Positions 54,476-63,685 of a stretch of DNA of 64,000 nt are shown one piece after another. Every line of letters starts with the position of its first letter. Position 1 is the first letter of the stretch. The notes below the pieces were generated by a model, which was not told the DNA's origin, did not search any database, and saw nothing but the letters and a program-made list of their open reading frames with translations. The position numbers and the translations under genes were made by a program. Origin of the DNA: Methylobacter sp015476545 (GTDB lineage Bacteria > Pseudomonadota > Gammaproteobacteria > Methylococcales > Methylomonadaceae). Location of the stretch: positions 3,658,001 to 3,722,000 of the forward strand of contig NZ_CP197401.1 of assembly GCF_052162025.1 (NCBI RefSeq), in the 5' to 3' direction.

Positions 54476-54910
54476 AATCCACAGCGCTAAAAATGTTAAT
54501 CAAAGGTGCTTACTCAAGGACAGGCAGGTCTGGTAACTTCAGACCATGCGCGGAAAAAATAAAGAATAGCCAAAATAACGATAAGGTAGCGAGAGGGCTG
54601 ATTGCCCGTGATAGCCTGTGCCATATCATTGAATTTCGACATTTCCTTCTTTGAAGAAAGGGATATTATAGACCAGTTTGGCCTCATGCACTTACCGAAT
54701 TATTTGCCGGAAACACTCTGCCTTCTTTGTTTATCACCGGTCTTCAAGCCCATCCGTCAGCAAAATACGCAGAGTTTAAGGCTTGCCGCTTAAAATAGTT
54801 TTAATCGGTTGGGGCGCTACATGAAAGTCGGCGATGCCAAGGTTGCCGTTAGAACGGACGGCAGCCTCCACTGTCAATAGCTCCAAACCGATCCCGCACA
54901 GGTAATCGCC
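54476..54910. other. Divergent intergenic region between dnaB and the kinase-nuclease gene
   Basis: About 435 bases holding the expected promoters in both directions. A plus-strand frame at 54602-54793 has no similarity or good ribosome site and is left out. Confidence 0.5.
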
Positions 54911-56878
54911 ATGCCCCATTCATTGCCGTTATTGCCCTATCAACCTTCAGAGCTCGCCGACCGGCTATTGGCTGGCGGACAGCGGATTTTGCTGTGCGGA
55001 GAAACCGGCATCGGCAAATCCACACTGACCGCCGAACTGGCGCGCATCATCGTCTCTCATGGCCTGACCTGCTCCTGCATTACTGCCGATCCCGGATCGC
55101 CCGGCTTCGGCCTGCCCGGCACCGTGTCTCTGGGACAATGGCAGGAGGCCGGCTGGCGCGTGCTGGCTTTTGAAGCCCTGTGCACGCTCGATGCGGGCCG
55201 TTTCCGCCTGCCGCTGATAACGGCCGTAAACAGGCTGACCAATCAAGCGCCGCCCGGTTTGCTGCTGATCGATGCGCCGGGCGTGATCCGGGGCATTGCC
55301 GGCTCGGAGCTGCTGACCGGCATGGTCGAATTATTGAACATCGATACCGTACTGATGCTGGGGCGGCAGTCCAAGCAGGTGCCGTTGCTGAACGAACTGC
55401 TGGCGCTGCCGGTTTGCGTCATGGCGGTTCATGCCCATCCCGAAGCCCGCCGGCCCGGCAAAAAGGCCCGGACCCGAAACAGAACCAGGACATGGCGGGC
55501 CTATCTCGACACCTCGCATGAAAAAACGTTAAACCTGTCTTACATCCGGCTGATCGGCGCTCCGCCGCCCGTTGACGTGCCCGATGCCTGGCCGGGCCGC
55601 CAATGCGCCTTCATCGATGCCGACCGTACCGTGGCCATCGGCGAGATCGTCGCCCTGCAGAGCGGGAAGCTAAATGTCCGACTGCCTGCAGCCTCGGCGA
55701 CAACCGATGTGTTGCTGGTGCGCGATGCACGTACTGAAAAAAGCGGCCTGCTCGGCAGCGCCGAACCGTTTTCATCCAGTGCGCTGCAATACCTGCCACC
55801 AACCGATGCCCTGCCTTATCCGACAACCAACTACAGCGGCGGCCCACGCCCGGTAGCCAAGCTGAACGGTGCGTACGCCGCCTTGGTCAATGGCGTCTTC
55901 GACGATCCGCTGCTGCATCTGCGGTTGCGCCAACAACAACGGAGCCTGCTGTTCGACCTGGGCGATTCGGGCAGGCTGCCGGCCCGAATCGCCCATCAAA
56001 TCAGCGATGTGTTCATCAGCCATGCCCATATCGACCATATCGGCGGCTTCCTCTGGCTGTTGCGCTCCCGCGTCGGTGACTTTCCTGCCTGCCGGCTGTT
56101 CGGTCCGCCCGGCTTGATCGGCCACATTCAGGGACTGATCAGCGGATTTCTCTGGGATAGGATCGGGATGACCGGACCGGCTTTCGAAATCGCCGAGGTG
56201 CATGGCGATCAGTTGAAGCAGGCACGCATTCAGGCCGGTTTTCAAGACCGTGAAGATTTGCCGGAAATCCGCGTCACTGACGGCCTGCTCGTCGACGATC
56301 CGCTGTTCAGCGTCCGCACAATCACGCTCGATCACGGCACGCCGGTGCAGGCCTATGCCTTTGAGAGCAAAGCAAAACTCAATGTGGATCAGGATGCTCT
56401 GAAAGCTCATGGTCTGAGCGCCGGCCCCTGGCTTAACCGGCTCAAGCAATGCCTGGCCGAAGGCGATAAAGAGGCGCAGATCCTATTGCCCGACCATACC
56501 AGCCGGAAGGCGGCAGAACTCGGCGCCCGGCTCGTGACCGTCACGCCCGGCGAAAAACTGGTCTATGCGACCGATCTGGCCGACACGGAAGCTAATCGAA
56601 GCGCCCTGACCGCCTTGGCCCGCAATGCCGACATCTTGTTCTGCGAATCCACTTTCCTCGAAGCCGACCGCGAACAGGCGCGCAGGACTGGCCATCTGAC
56701 AACAAAGGCCTGCGGCCGGATCGCAACCGCCGCCGATGTCAGACAACTGGTGCCGTTCCATTTTTCCAGGCGTTACGAGACCAATCCCGAAACGGTTTAC
56801 CAGGAACTGACCGACGCTTGCTCCCGCGTCGTCATGCCGCCGAGGGACAGCCTGCAGGACATCCGCAAACAAGCTTGA
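54911..56878 (+). CDS. Clp1/Grc3-like polynucleotide kinase fused to an RNase Z-like nuclease
   Basis: One 655-residue polypeptide with two RNA-processing modules. Residues ~10-270 form a P-loop domain: Walker A GETGIGKST (30-38) and TADPGSPGFGLPGTVSLG, which matches the DxDPGQ...PPGxVSL signature of Clp1/Grc3/Nol9 kinases; LLIDAPG follows as Walker B. Residues ~330-655 are a metallo-beta-lactamase domain of RNase Z type: ISHAHIDHIGGF, LDHGTPVQAYAFESK, VYATDLADTEANR, then RTGHLTTKACGRIA and LVPFHFSRRYE (the HFSxRY motif). I infer cleavage plus 5'-end phosphorylation of RNA. It stands alone, divergent from dnaB. Its substrate is unknown. Confidence 0.85.
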   Translation: MPHSLPLLPYQPSELADRLLAGGQRILLCGETGIGKSTLTAELARIIVSHGLTCSCITADPGSPGFGLPGTVSLGQWQEAGWRVLAFEALCTLDAGRFRLPLITAVNRLTNQAPPGLLLIDAPGVIRGIAGSELLTGMVELLNIDTVLMLGRQSKQVPLLNELLALPVCVMAVHAHPEARRPGKKARTRNRTRTWRAYLDTSHEKTLNLSYIRLIGAPPPVDVPDAWPGRQCAFIDADRTVAIGEIVALQSGKLNVRLPAASATTDVLLVRDARTEKSGLLGSAEPFSSSALQYLPPTDALPYPTTNYSGGPRPVAKLNGAYAALVNGVFDDPLLHLRLRQQQRSLLFDLGDSGRLPARIAHQISDVFISHAHIDHIGGFLWLLRSRVGDFPACRLFGPPGLIGHIQGLISGFLWDRIGMTGPAFEIAEVHGDQLKQARIQAGFQDREDLPEIRVTDGLLVDDPLFSVRTITLDHGTPVQAYAFESKAKLNVDQDALKAHGLSAGPWLNRLKQCLAEGDKEAQILLPDHTSRKAAELGARLVTVTPGEKLVYATDLADTEANRSALTALARNADILFCESTFLEADREQARRTGHLTTKACGRIATAADVRQLVPFHFSRRYETNPETVYQELTDACSRVVMPPRDSLQDIRKQA

Positions 56879-56904
56879 AATGTCGTTACGGCAATCATTA
56901 AAAA

Positions 56905-56960
56905 CCACGAAGAACACGAAGGCCGCGAAGTTATCTATTTTTTCTTCGTGATCTTCGTGG
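56905..56960. repeat. Inverted repeat of CCACGAAG-type words
   Basis: CCACGAAGAACACGAAG (56905-56921) pairs with CTTCGTGATCTTCGTGG (56944-56960) with one mismatch. Repetitive CACGAAG words of this kind occur between genes in many proteobacteria. It could end the kinase-nuclease transcript, but the T run precedes rather than follows the right arm. Confidence 0.6.
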
Positions 56961-57004
56961 TAAAAAACCTTACTCAACATCACTGAATGACTGCTTTATA
57001 ACCT

Positions 57005-57580
57005 ATGACTGCCAAATCTCCGAACCCTCAGGGCAAAGGGCTCGTTCCGACTCTGGAAAGCCTGATGCAGATCCAAAAAGGACTGACCGTACCTGCCAAG
57101 GACATCCTGCAGATAGCCAATGAACTGTTCACCTCGCTTTTCGTGCTGAACAGCCGGATCAAATTCAAACCGGTTGTCGGCCGGACTTACTGGCTATACC
57201 GGAAGGATGGGATGTATGGGCTTTCTCTGATCGCGCCTGAAGAGTGGTCGCCTTCAAAATACGGTCAGTTTATCGGCGCCTGCAAATTGCAAACGGATCT
57301 GACCTGGACGCTGGAATTATCGGAGCAATGCCGGGGCGACCGGCAGCTCATGGTGGAAATCACGCAGCAGCGGGAGCACTTCGATCAAAAACTGAAAACG
57401 GCTGAATACATTGACGACATACTGCCTGTTTACATAGCGGCCTTGCCCTTCTATTCGCGCGTACTGGCTTCGGCGCTGGCCTATTCCCTGGGGCAATCCA
57501 TGCAAAAAGGCGAAATTAGCGGACTGAGTTTTAATCAGGCGCGAAGGAAGATGTTGCCAGCCCAAACACAATCGCCCTAA
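57005..57580 (+). CDS. DUF2452 family protein
   Basis: 191 residues without signal or membrane helix. The opening NPQGKGLVPTLESL, the block RIKFKPVVGRTYWLYRKDG and SLIAPEEWSPSKYGQFIGAC followed by LTWTLEL match DUF2452, a gammaproteobacterial family of unknown role. A separate unit downstream of the inverted repeat. Confidence 0.85.
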   Translation: MTAKSPNPQGKGLVPTLESLMQIQKGLTVPAKDILQIANELFTSLFVLNSRIKFKPVVGRTYWLYRKDGMYGLSLIAPEEWSPSKYGQFIGACKLQTDLTWTLELSEQCRGDRQLMVEITQQREHFDQKLKTAEYIDDILPVYIAALPFYSRVLASALAYSLGQSMQKGEISGLSFNQARRKMLPAQTQSP

Positions 57581-57627
57581 ATGATTGCCGGCTTTTTTAA
57601 TGATTAATCCAGGAATTCGTAAATAAA

Positions 57628-58170
57628 TTATGCCACGGTTTCATTGGGAATGAGAGCGAGCAAATCCGTGACGCCGACATCGACACCGGCTTGCGAGAGA
57701 AGAGTCGTTGCCTGGCCGCGATGGTGGGTCTGATGGTTGAAGAAATGCATGACAAGGCTGAAAAAGTTCTTCTGCGCGGGTATGCCTTTCATATTTGAAT
57801 AACTCAGGACGTAGCCCAGATCGTGTTCGGCAATCGAATGCGCCCATTCCATGATGGTCTGATCAAGCAACTTCCGGTGTTTTGAAAGGCTTTGAATGTC
57901 TGTAAAGAGCATCTGATCAAGGCTTACTGGGGTTGGCAGATCTCGTATCATATCGAGTGCTGCATAGTTGGCAGGATGGGCGGCGAAACGCTTCAGCCAA
58001 ATGGTGTCTGCAACGACCAAATGGTTAAGTGTTCCGAGAATGGAGCCGAAGAATGCGTTTCTATTGGCATTAAGCGCTTCGATGGGCAGGTTTATGGCAG
58101 CCTCATACAGTCTGGCATTCATCCATTCGTTGTACTCCGCCATCAGGCAGATAGAGTTGGTACGGCTCAC
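57628..58170 (-). CDS. DinB-family protein (putative metal-dependent thiol S-transferase)
   Basis: Four-helix protein of the DinB/YfiT superfamily. The metal-binding histidines are expected in LNHLVVADTIWLKRF and in HFFNHQTHHRGQATTLL. The gene should start at the GTG at 58170, which has TAGGAG seven bases upstream and gives MSRTNSICLMAEYNEWMN, about 180 residues. The longer frame to 58218 reads through that ribosome site. Substrate unknown; relatives use bacillithiol, mycothiol or other small thiols. Confidence 0.87.
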   Translation of the reverse strand: MSRTNSICLMAEYNEWMNARLYEAAINLPIEALNANRNAFFGSILGTLNHLVVADTIWLKRFAAHPANYAALDMIRDLPTPVSLDQMLFTDIQSLSKHRKLLDQTIMEWAHSIAEHDLGYVLSYSNMKGIPAQKNFFSLVMHFFNHQTHHRGQATTLLSQAGVDVGVTDLLALIPNETVA

Positions 58171-58248
58171 AGAGATTCTCCTAAAGGAAATAATATTCGA
58201 CATTAAGCCGAACCGCAAAGCAGTATCGGCTTGAATGACTTGGCTGTG

Positions 58249-58788
58249 CTACCACTTCATAAAAGGCGGCGGACTTAGCGGGTGCTCGGAGAACCAGTCT
58301 GTTGCCCCTTGCATGAGAAATTTATGAAATCCACTGTTCGGTATGGCTTTCTTGACCTGCCTGATATAGCGCCTCGGAAGTCCGAATGTGAAGAAGCCAA
58401 GTGAGAAATCAACGAGATCGCCCTTTCGGAACAGCTCAACCAGGGGATAACGCTCATCGCCATAAGTGCGTACTTTATGGTGAAATTCGACCATTAAGCC
58501 AATTTCATCAGACCAGGCCTGAAGCCCTGCATTGGATAGATACTGTTTTGCCTGAGCGACCGATGGCGAGATATAGTCCATCGTATGGTCTGACCAGATT
58601 CCGATATCATGGAAGCATGCCGCGATAGCCAGTTTTGATTTTTCTTCTTCTGTGCAGGAATGAAGCGCCAAGCAGAAATTGAATACGCGGTATACATGCC
58701 CTCTATAGCCGAGGTAGTCATCTCCAATCCTGCTCTTCCACTCCGAGAGAATCTCCTCAATGAGAAGGTGTTTTGTCTCTATGCTCAT
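58249..58788 (-). CDS. HD-domain protein, putative phosphohydrolase
   Basis: 179 residues. The HD metal motif is spread as expected: His in GYRGHVYRVFNFCLAL, then the HD pair in ACFHDIGIWSDHTMDY, and a later His pair in MVEFHHKVRTYG. Such small HD proteins hydrolyse nucleotides or other phosphate esters; the substrate cannot be told. It lies 78 bases before the DinB gene on the same strand and may be co-transcribed. Confidence 0.83.
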   Translation of the reverse strand: MSIETKHLLIEEILSEWKSRIGDDYLGYRGHVYRVFNFCLALHSCTEEEKSKLAIAACFHDIGIWSDHTMDYISPSVAQAKQYLSNAGLQAWSDEIGLMVEFHHKVRTYGDERYPLVELFRKGDLVDFSLGFFTFGLPRRYIRQVKKAIPNSGFHKFLMQGATDWFSEHPLSPPPFMKW

Positions 58789-58901
58789 GCAAATTCCTTT
58801 TAAATAATATTTTTAAAATTTCCGCGTATCTTCTCTGCTTTTGGCATGAAAAGCAACGCAGCAATGATGTTAGTCCAATTCGCCAACATTCATTATTCGG
58901 A

Positions 58902-59912
58902 CTAGTCCGAAACCGGGACAAGATTATTAAAAAATTGCTCGGTGCAATTAGCCCAGGAATAGTTCAAGGCATAATTTCGACAGTCTTGCGCATCTAATTG
59001 CAAAGCCTCAGCAATGGCCTTTTTTAAATCATGATCAAGCCTCCCTACCTTATCGCTGGTAATCACATCCATAGGCCCTCTTACCGGAAAAGCCGCAACA
59101 GGGATGCCGCTGGCTAACGCCTCCAGCATAACAATGCCGAAAGTATCGGTGAGGCTAGGGAAAACAAATACATCCGCGGCCGCCATATAGCTGGCCAAGT
59201 ATTCGCCAGTTTGAAACCCGACAAAAACCGCTTCGGGAAATCTGGCTTTGAGCTCTTTCAGCAGCGGCCCATCCCCCACCACAATTTTTGTTCCTGAAAG
59301 ATCAGCGGATAAAAAAGCATCGATGTTCTTTTCAACAGCGACTCTTCCGACAAACATCGATATGGGGCGAGACAGTGATAAGAAAGCTTTATTCCTTGGG
59401 TAATAAAGATCGGTATCCACGCCGCGAGACCAACGGACCATGCTATTTTTGAATCCCCTGGCAATCAGATCCGATTCTACGGAGGGCGAAGCCACCATGA
59501 TCTTTCTTGCCGGCGCATGAAACCAGCGCAGAAAGCCGTAACCCCACGATACAGGGATTTTAAAGCGCAAATTGACGTATTCTGCAAATAAGGTATGAAA
59601 CGATGTGGTAAACGCCAGATTCCGGCTAAGGCAATATCGCCTCGCCGCGATTCCCAATGGCCCTTCCGTGGCAATATGGATGCGTTGAGGTTTGAATTCA
59701 TCCAGCTGGCTTTTCAATTTTTTATAACAGCCAAGCGCCAACCGGATGGAAGGATAAGTCGGACAGGGAACTGTCTTGAATTGATCCGGGGTAATGAGCT
59801 TGATCCGATGTCCCGATCGCTCCAAGGTTGCGCAGGTGTTTGAGATGGTCGTCACAACGCCATTTATTTGTGGATGCCATGCATCGCTGATAAACGCAAT
59901 TCTCAATGTCAT
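58902..59912 (-). CDS. Glycosyltransferase family 4 protein
   Basis: GT-B fold retaining glycosyltransferase, 336 residues. The N-terminal glycine-rich loop is DAWHPQINGVVTTI (10-23), and the C-terminal nucleotide-sugar site has ISMFVGRVAVEKNID and the E-x7-E region TFGIVMLEALASGIPVAAF. It resembles the MgtA/GtrB-like group that makes glycolipids or glycosylates lipid anchors; the acceptor is unknown. No polysaccharide cluster surrounds it. Confidence 0.9.
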   Translation of the reverse strand: MTLRIAFISDAWHPQINGVVTTISNTCATLERSGHRIKLITPDQFKTVPCPTYPSIRLALGCYKKLKSQLDEFKPQRIHIATEGPLGIAARRYCLSRNLAFTTSFHTLFAEYVNLRFKIPVSWGYGFLRWFHAPARKIMVASPSVESDLIARGFKNSMVRWSRGVDTDLYYPRNKAFLSLSRPISMFVGRVAVEKNIDAFLSADLSGTKIVVGDGPLLKELKARFPEAVFVGFQTGEYLASYMAAADVFVFPSLTDTFGIVMLEALASGIPVAAFPVRGPMDVITSDKVGRLDHDLKKAIAEALQLDAQDCRNYALNYSWANCTEQFFNNLVPVSD

Positions 59913-60348
59913 AAAGTTCCCGGATGTTATCTGCCGATAGCTGCCAACCGTGCAAGTCCTTAATCTAAAACCATAGGTTTCTAGTCAAAAACGTAAGTTG
60001 CAAAATTTCAATGCTATAGCGTGAATATGACCGTTTAATGAAAATCGTGCCGGTAAAAAGCTTTTTGTGCTGGAACAAAGAGATGTCCTGATCTCGCGTG
60101 GTTGTTTGAAGGCAAGATTTGCCGAATGCACAAAAAGCACGGCCTCGATCCTCCCTGATTTTTCCGGAAAACATGGCTCATGCGGACCGGCCTGAGTGCA
60201 ATGGCATGAAAAAGGCTATGAACAATGTCCTTACCGTGCTGGCTCTTTTTGGACCGGGCGCACTGCGACTCGGTACAAGGCACCTGCGCCAATGACAACA
60301 CCAGTGACATGCAGGCCCGACGGTACCTGCATGTCGCTCCCTGAGGTG
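59913..60348. other. Intergenic region
   Basis: About 435 bases between two leftward genes. Minus-strand frames here (for example 60035-60310) show no similarity and are unsupported. It should contain the glycosyltransferase promoter. Confidence 0.5.
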
Positions 60349-62076
60349 CTATAAAGTCTTCAGAAACTCGATCAGATCCCAGCGCTCGTCATCGGTAAGA
60401 TCGGTTCCATAATAATGCCCCGCGTTCAGATTGCCGGGCAGGCTCGCATCGAATTTGAAGGCATGCTGGCCCGGTTTCGAACGAAAACCGACTGCTTGCG
60501 GATCAAACTCGTGGCTTCCTACATAGAACATTTTCCGACGTTCACTAGGCGGCAACAGCAATTGGTACAGATTCGGCACCGAGCCGTTATGGAGATACGG
60601 TGCGGTTGCCCAGATGCCACCCAGCGGGCGGGCGCGATAGGCAAGCAGATTTTTCGGCTTATACGGAGGCAAGCCCTGCGCCTTGAGCCGGTAGCCGATC
60701 AGCTCAGCTTTTTCCGCGGGGCTGAACGGCGGATAGGCATCGGCGATGCCGTTGGATACGGCCATGCCGACCAGTGTCGACAATAACACCGGCGCTGGAA
60801 GCTCCGTTGCCCCGGTGAAAGGCGCCGGCAGTAACGGCGCCAGACTGCCGGTGTTCGCTTTGCGGGTGGCAAAGTTTAGCGACGTTGCCGGATCGGTGCC
60901 GATCTCATCGAGCGGGGTCATTTGCGTTTCGATAAAGCTGACGCCGAATAAGTTCTCGTCCGCCGGCGTCATCGGATAGAGCCCGTTCGCATCCGGTAAT
61001 GAATGACAGGCCTCGCAGCTAGGCTCGCCGCCGCGCGATGTCGAATACAACACGCGCCCGCGGGCGGCCTTTTCGCTATCGATCGGGCCCAGCGCCAATA
61101 CCGGCCATTTAGGCGATGTCAGGCTGCCTACCCGTTTCTCGAGATCAAACAGCTCTCTCTGCCTTGCCGTGCTTTTGCCCAGCCCGTCAAGCGGACCGGT
61201 CAGATTGACGTGCCCGAATACGCCCAGCACCTCCCCGACATTGCGGCCAAACGGATTATTGGCCGATCCGTTCCATTGAACCCAGTCCAGCCGCGGCGAG
61301 GTCCACAGGAATGGATAACTGACCGGCGCATCGGGTACGCGGACATTGTCCGGCTGTTGCAGATCGCGGCCAAAGACTTCGTTCATGATGATGCCGAACG
61401 CATCGACGCGGCCATAACCGTATGGATGCGTGGGCGTGCTGCGCGCGTCGTACTGCCCCAGCCAGGTCAGTTGGTCGGATACTCGCGCCTGCAATGCAGC
61501 CTTGGCAGCGTCTGTGGGATCGGTCAATATAGCCTGGGCGAAACGATCGAATTTCTCCGGCTGTTCCAGTGTCACACGCAACGCTTGGATCAGGCTCTTC
61601 AAAAACATAGTGAAATCGCCCAGCGTCGGCGCGCCATCGATGCGGATAGTCTGGCCCCGATAACGGATTTCGCCGGTATGACAGGCGGCGCAAGTCATGC
61701 CGACCCAATCCTCGCCATTGTCTACCGGTTCCCTGGCGAATCCGATCGGCAATCCATCTGGATTGCTGGGCGTATAGGGCTCGTCATCGGCAAGATAACC
61801 GAACTGCTCGATGTATTTTGGGTTGATGAACAGCTCGTCTTTATCGGGCTGTTCCAGCGCCAGAAACCACTCATAGGGCAGAAGGTAAGATCCTTGCGGC
61901 GTGAAATAGAAACTGCGCCGTTCTTCGTCATTCCAGTTTTGATTCAGGTAAAAGGGGGCATTCAGGTTATGGTTGTCCTTACCTGCATCATCCACCGCGG
62001 CAATCGAAACTCCGGCTTGGCCTAAGCCGGACAGCAATGCGGCGAAAAGGCCGATTTTAAAATTATGAAATTGCAT
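60349..62076 (-). CDS. Periplasmic dihaem cytochrome c (RoxA-like / dihaem peroxidase family)
   Basis: 575 residues with a Sec signal peptide (cleavage near SIA|AVDD, residue 27). Two c-type haem sites are visible: CAACH (about residue 133) and CEACH (about residue 358). Family marks include WATAPYLHNGSVPNLYQLL and a late YYGTDLTDDERWDLIEFLK. It resembles the RoxA/LcpK-like cytochromes that oxidatively cleave rubber and the 'dihaem cytochrome c peroxidases' related to them. The substrate is unknown. GAGGATC precedes the ATG. Confidence 0.87.
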   Translation of the reverse strand: MQFHNFKIGLFAALLSGLGQAGVSIAAVDDAGKDNHNLNAPFYLNQNWNDEERRSFYFTPQGSYLLPYEWFLALEQPDKDELFINPKYIEQFGYLADDEPYTPSNPDGLPIGFAREPVDNGEDWVGMTCAACHTGEIRYRGQTIRIDGAPTLGDFTMFLKSLIQALRVTLEQPEKFDRFAQAILTDPTDAAKAALQARVSDQLTWLGQYDARSTPTHPYGYGRVDAFGIIMNEVFGRDLQQPDNVRVPDAPVSYPFLWTSPRLDWVQWNGSANNPFGRNVGEVLGVFGHVNLTGPLDGLGKSTARQRELFDLEKRVGSLTSPKWPVLALGPIDSEKAARGRVLYSTSRGGEPSCEACHSLPDANGLYPMTPADENLFGVSFIETQMTPLDEIGTDPATSLNFATRKANTGSLAPLLPAPFTGATELPAPVLLSTLVGMAVSNGIADAYPPFSPAEKAELIGYRLKAQGLPPYKPKNLLAYRARPLGGIWATAPYLHNGSVPNLYQLLLPPSERRKMFYVGSHEFDPQAVGFRSKPGQHAFKFDASLPGNLNAGHYYGTDLTDDERWDLIEFLKTL

Positions 62077-62560
62077 GTTTGATCCTCGATCATGTGAAAT
62101 CTGTCAAGAGCCATACGAAGCATGGCGGACAAACGAGTCCAGAATCTGAAGCAGAAATGCTTGGAGGATGGAAAATAAAAAATTCAGTTGTCCGTTACGC
62201 CCAGCGGCGGCCGATTATGGGCACCCGATGACACAGTGTCAATAAATGATGACTATAAGCATGAGCAATGGCTGACAGCGACGATGGGGACAGTCACTCC
62301 ATCTCGGCCATCAAAATATTTTTACAGTTCTGCATTTCAGCCTGATCTCAGATGCTCAGCAATCACTCCAGCGTTATTTCGAGAGTTGAAACTGGCTCAT
62401 TCTGGCCGATAGCGGCTAATCGAAACCTTAAATAACCAGGACTTACGCAAGCCTGTTTGAAATTTAGAATGATCAATTCTGCTCTTTGCCCTTATCTCAA
62501 AAGCGATTTGGCAGTAAGATTAGCGCCCTGATACTACACCGGGTGTTGATACGAAGAAAC
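62077..62560. other. Intergenic region
   Basis: About 480 bases upstream of the cytochrome gene with its promoter presumably at the left. The plus-strand frame 62188-62412 lacks support. Nothing else is visible. Confidence 0.5.
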
Positions 62561-62734
62561 ATGAGGAAACGCAAGAAAAATACAAATCAAACCGATCTAT
62601 TCGAGTTGGTGGCGCATCTGGAACAGTTGGAACAAATAAGTTCGGAACTCAAGATGGTCGAATCGCTGGGACAGCAGGAATTGAGCACAATCGTTGAAAA
62701 ACAGATTGACTGGGTGGAGTTGGAAGAAAATTGA
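62561..62734 (+). CDS. Very small helical protein of unknown function
   Basis: 57 residues from the ATG at 62561: a basic start (MRKRKKNTNQTD) followed by an amphipathic, Leu/Glu-rich helix (LVAHLEQLEQISSELKMVES). The frame extends 25 codons upstream, but the internal ATG before the basic stretch is the more natural start. I do not recognise it, and it may not be a gene. Confidence 0.35.
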   Translation: MRKRKKNTNQTDLFELVAHLEQLEQISSELKMVESLGQQELSTIVEKQIDWVELEEN

Positions 62735-62848
62735 ACATAGATGCGAGGCTCAGCTAGATACTGAAGCAATGCACTTGCGGCAAGGTCATAATTAAGCAAC
62801 AGTTTAAAAGAGGAAATATCGCTATCTCCCCTTCCTTAGTTATCCTAA

Positions 62849-63265
62849 TTATTCAACAAGTTGTATCTCTTCTGAGTCTTGTGCGGACTCGCAAGTGAAA
62901 GGAGTGCGATTGCAGACGATGGTAGACGCTTGCGCGGTGGCCGGACCTGGACGGAATCTGGCGCTCGATACAGCGATTTGGAATGTCTGAGGTGTACCAT
63001 CGCAATCTATTGGTGTCTGATCCAAATCGCCACTTCCAATAATAACATTAGACCTAGTACGTTGAATGATTATCCCAGTTGTGCCAGCGAGGAAACTATT
63101 GGCACCTAAATCACAAGTGATCTCAACTGACATGACGGCGGCCCTCCCGACAAGACGAGCTTCATCTACCACATCGATAGTCGTCACCGCAGTCGCTAGG
63201 GTGGGAACTGATAACACAACCATACCAAGGGCTAATGCAGGGACGAAACTAATACGTTTGTTCAT
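62849..63265 (-). CDS. Small secreted protein of unknown function
   Basis: 138 residues. A signal peptide (MNKRISFVPALALGMVVLS, cleaved near ATA|VTT) is followed by a beta-rich mature part with four cysteines (one each in VEITCDLG, IDCDGTPQT, IVCNRTPF and FTCESAQ), likely two disulfides. Similar small proteins with the CDGTPQT motif occur in many bacteria without a known role. AAAAGGA precedes the ATG. It stands alone. Confidence 0.7.
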   Translation of the reverse strand: MNKRISFVPALALGMVVLSVPTLATAVTTIDVVDEARLVGRAAVMSVEITCDLGANSFLAGTTGIIIQRTRSNVIIGSGDLDQTPIDCDGTPQTFQIAVSSARFRPGPATAQASTIVCNRTPFTCESAQDSEEIQLVE

Positions 63266-63685
63266 TGCTTTTTTCCTTTTAAGTTAAGTTGACACAAGTG
63301 AAACAAATTGTCCCCTCCATGAGATAGAAAGGCATAAAACGAAGCGTTTTACACCAATATCCTGAAACTCAGGCAATCCAAGACATCGTCTCTCTTCTCG
63401 TTACCATTAACTAACTACCAAAATAAGCGGCTTCTAGCGGAGCGCTAGTGTAAAGGGCGGCTTGACTTGATGCGATATTTATTTATTGATATTGAGCCAA
63501 GCTGGATTTCTTATGTAGGCGGCCATTGTATATAGTTCTGGTCGGATTTCTATAAGTAGGAATACTGATAAATTAGAGTTTGAGCAGGATATATATCAGT
63601 AGTAAACCTACCGCACCAACATCGCAACCTTCCTGCCTCTAATATCAAAAGTAGGAACGATATATGGTAATTTTATAATTATTAT
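63266..63685. other. Intergenic region
   Basis: About 420 bases of AT-rich DNA with the promoter of the small secreted protein and the 3' flank of the subtilase-like gene. No gene or strong hairpin was found. Confidence 0.5.

Noticed and set aside
54602..54793. 63-codon frame between dnaB and the kinase-nuclease gene
   Set aside because: No ribosome site or similarity; it lies where divergent promoters are expected.
60035..60310. Minus-strand frame before the cytochrome gene's 3' end
   Set aside because: No similarity, Cys/His-rich shadow composition and no start signal.
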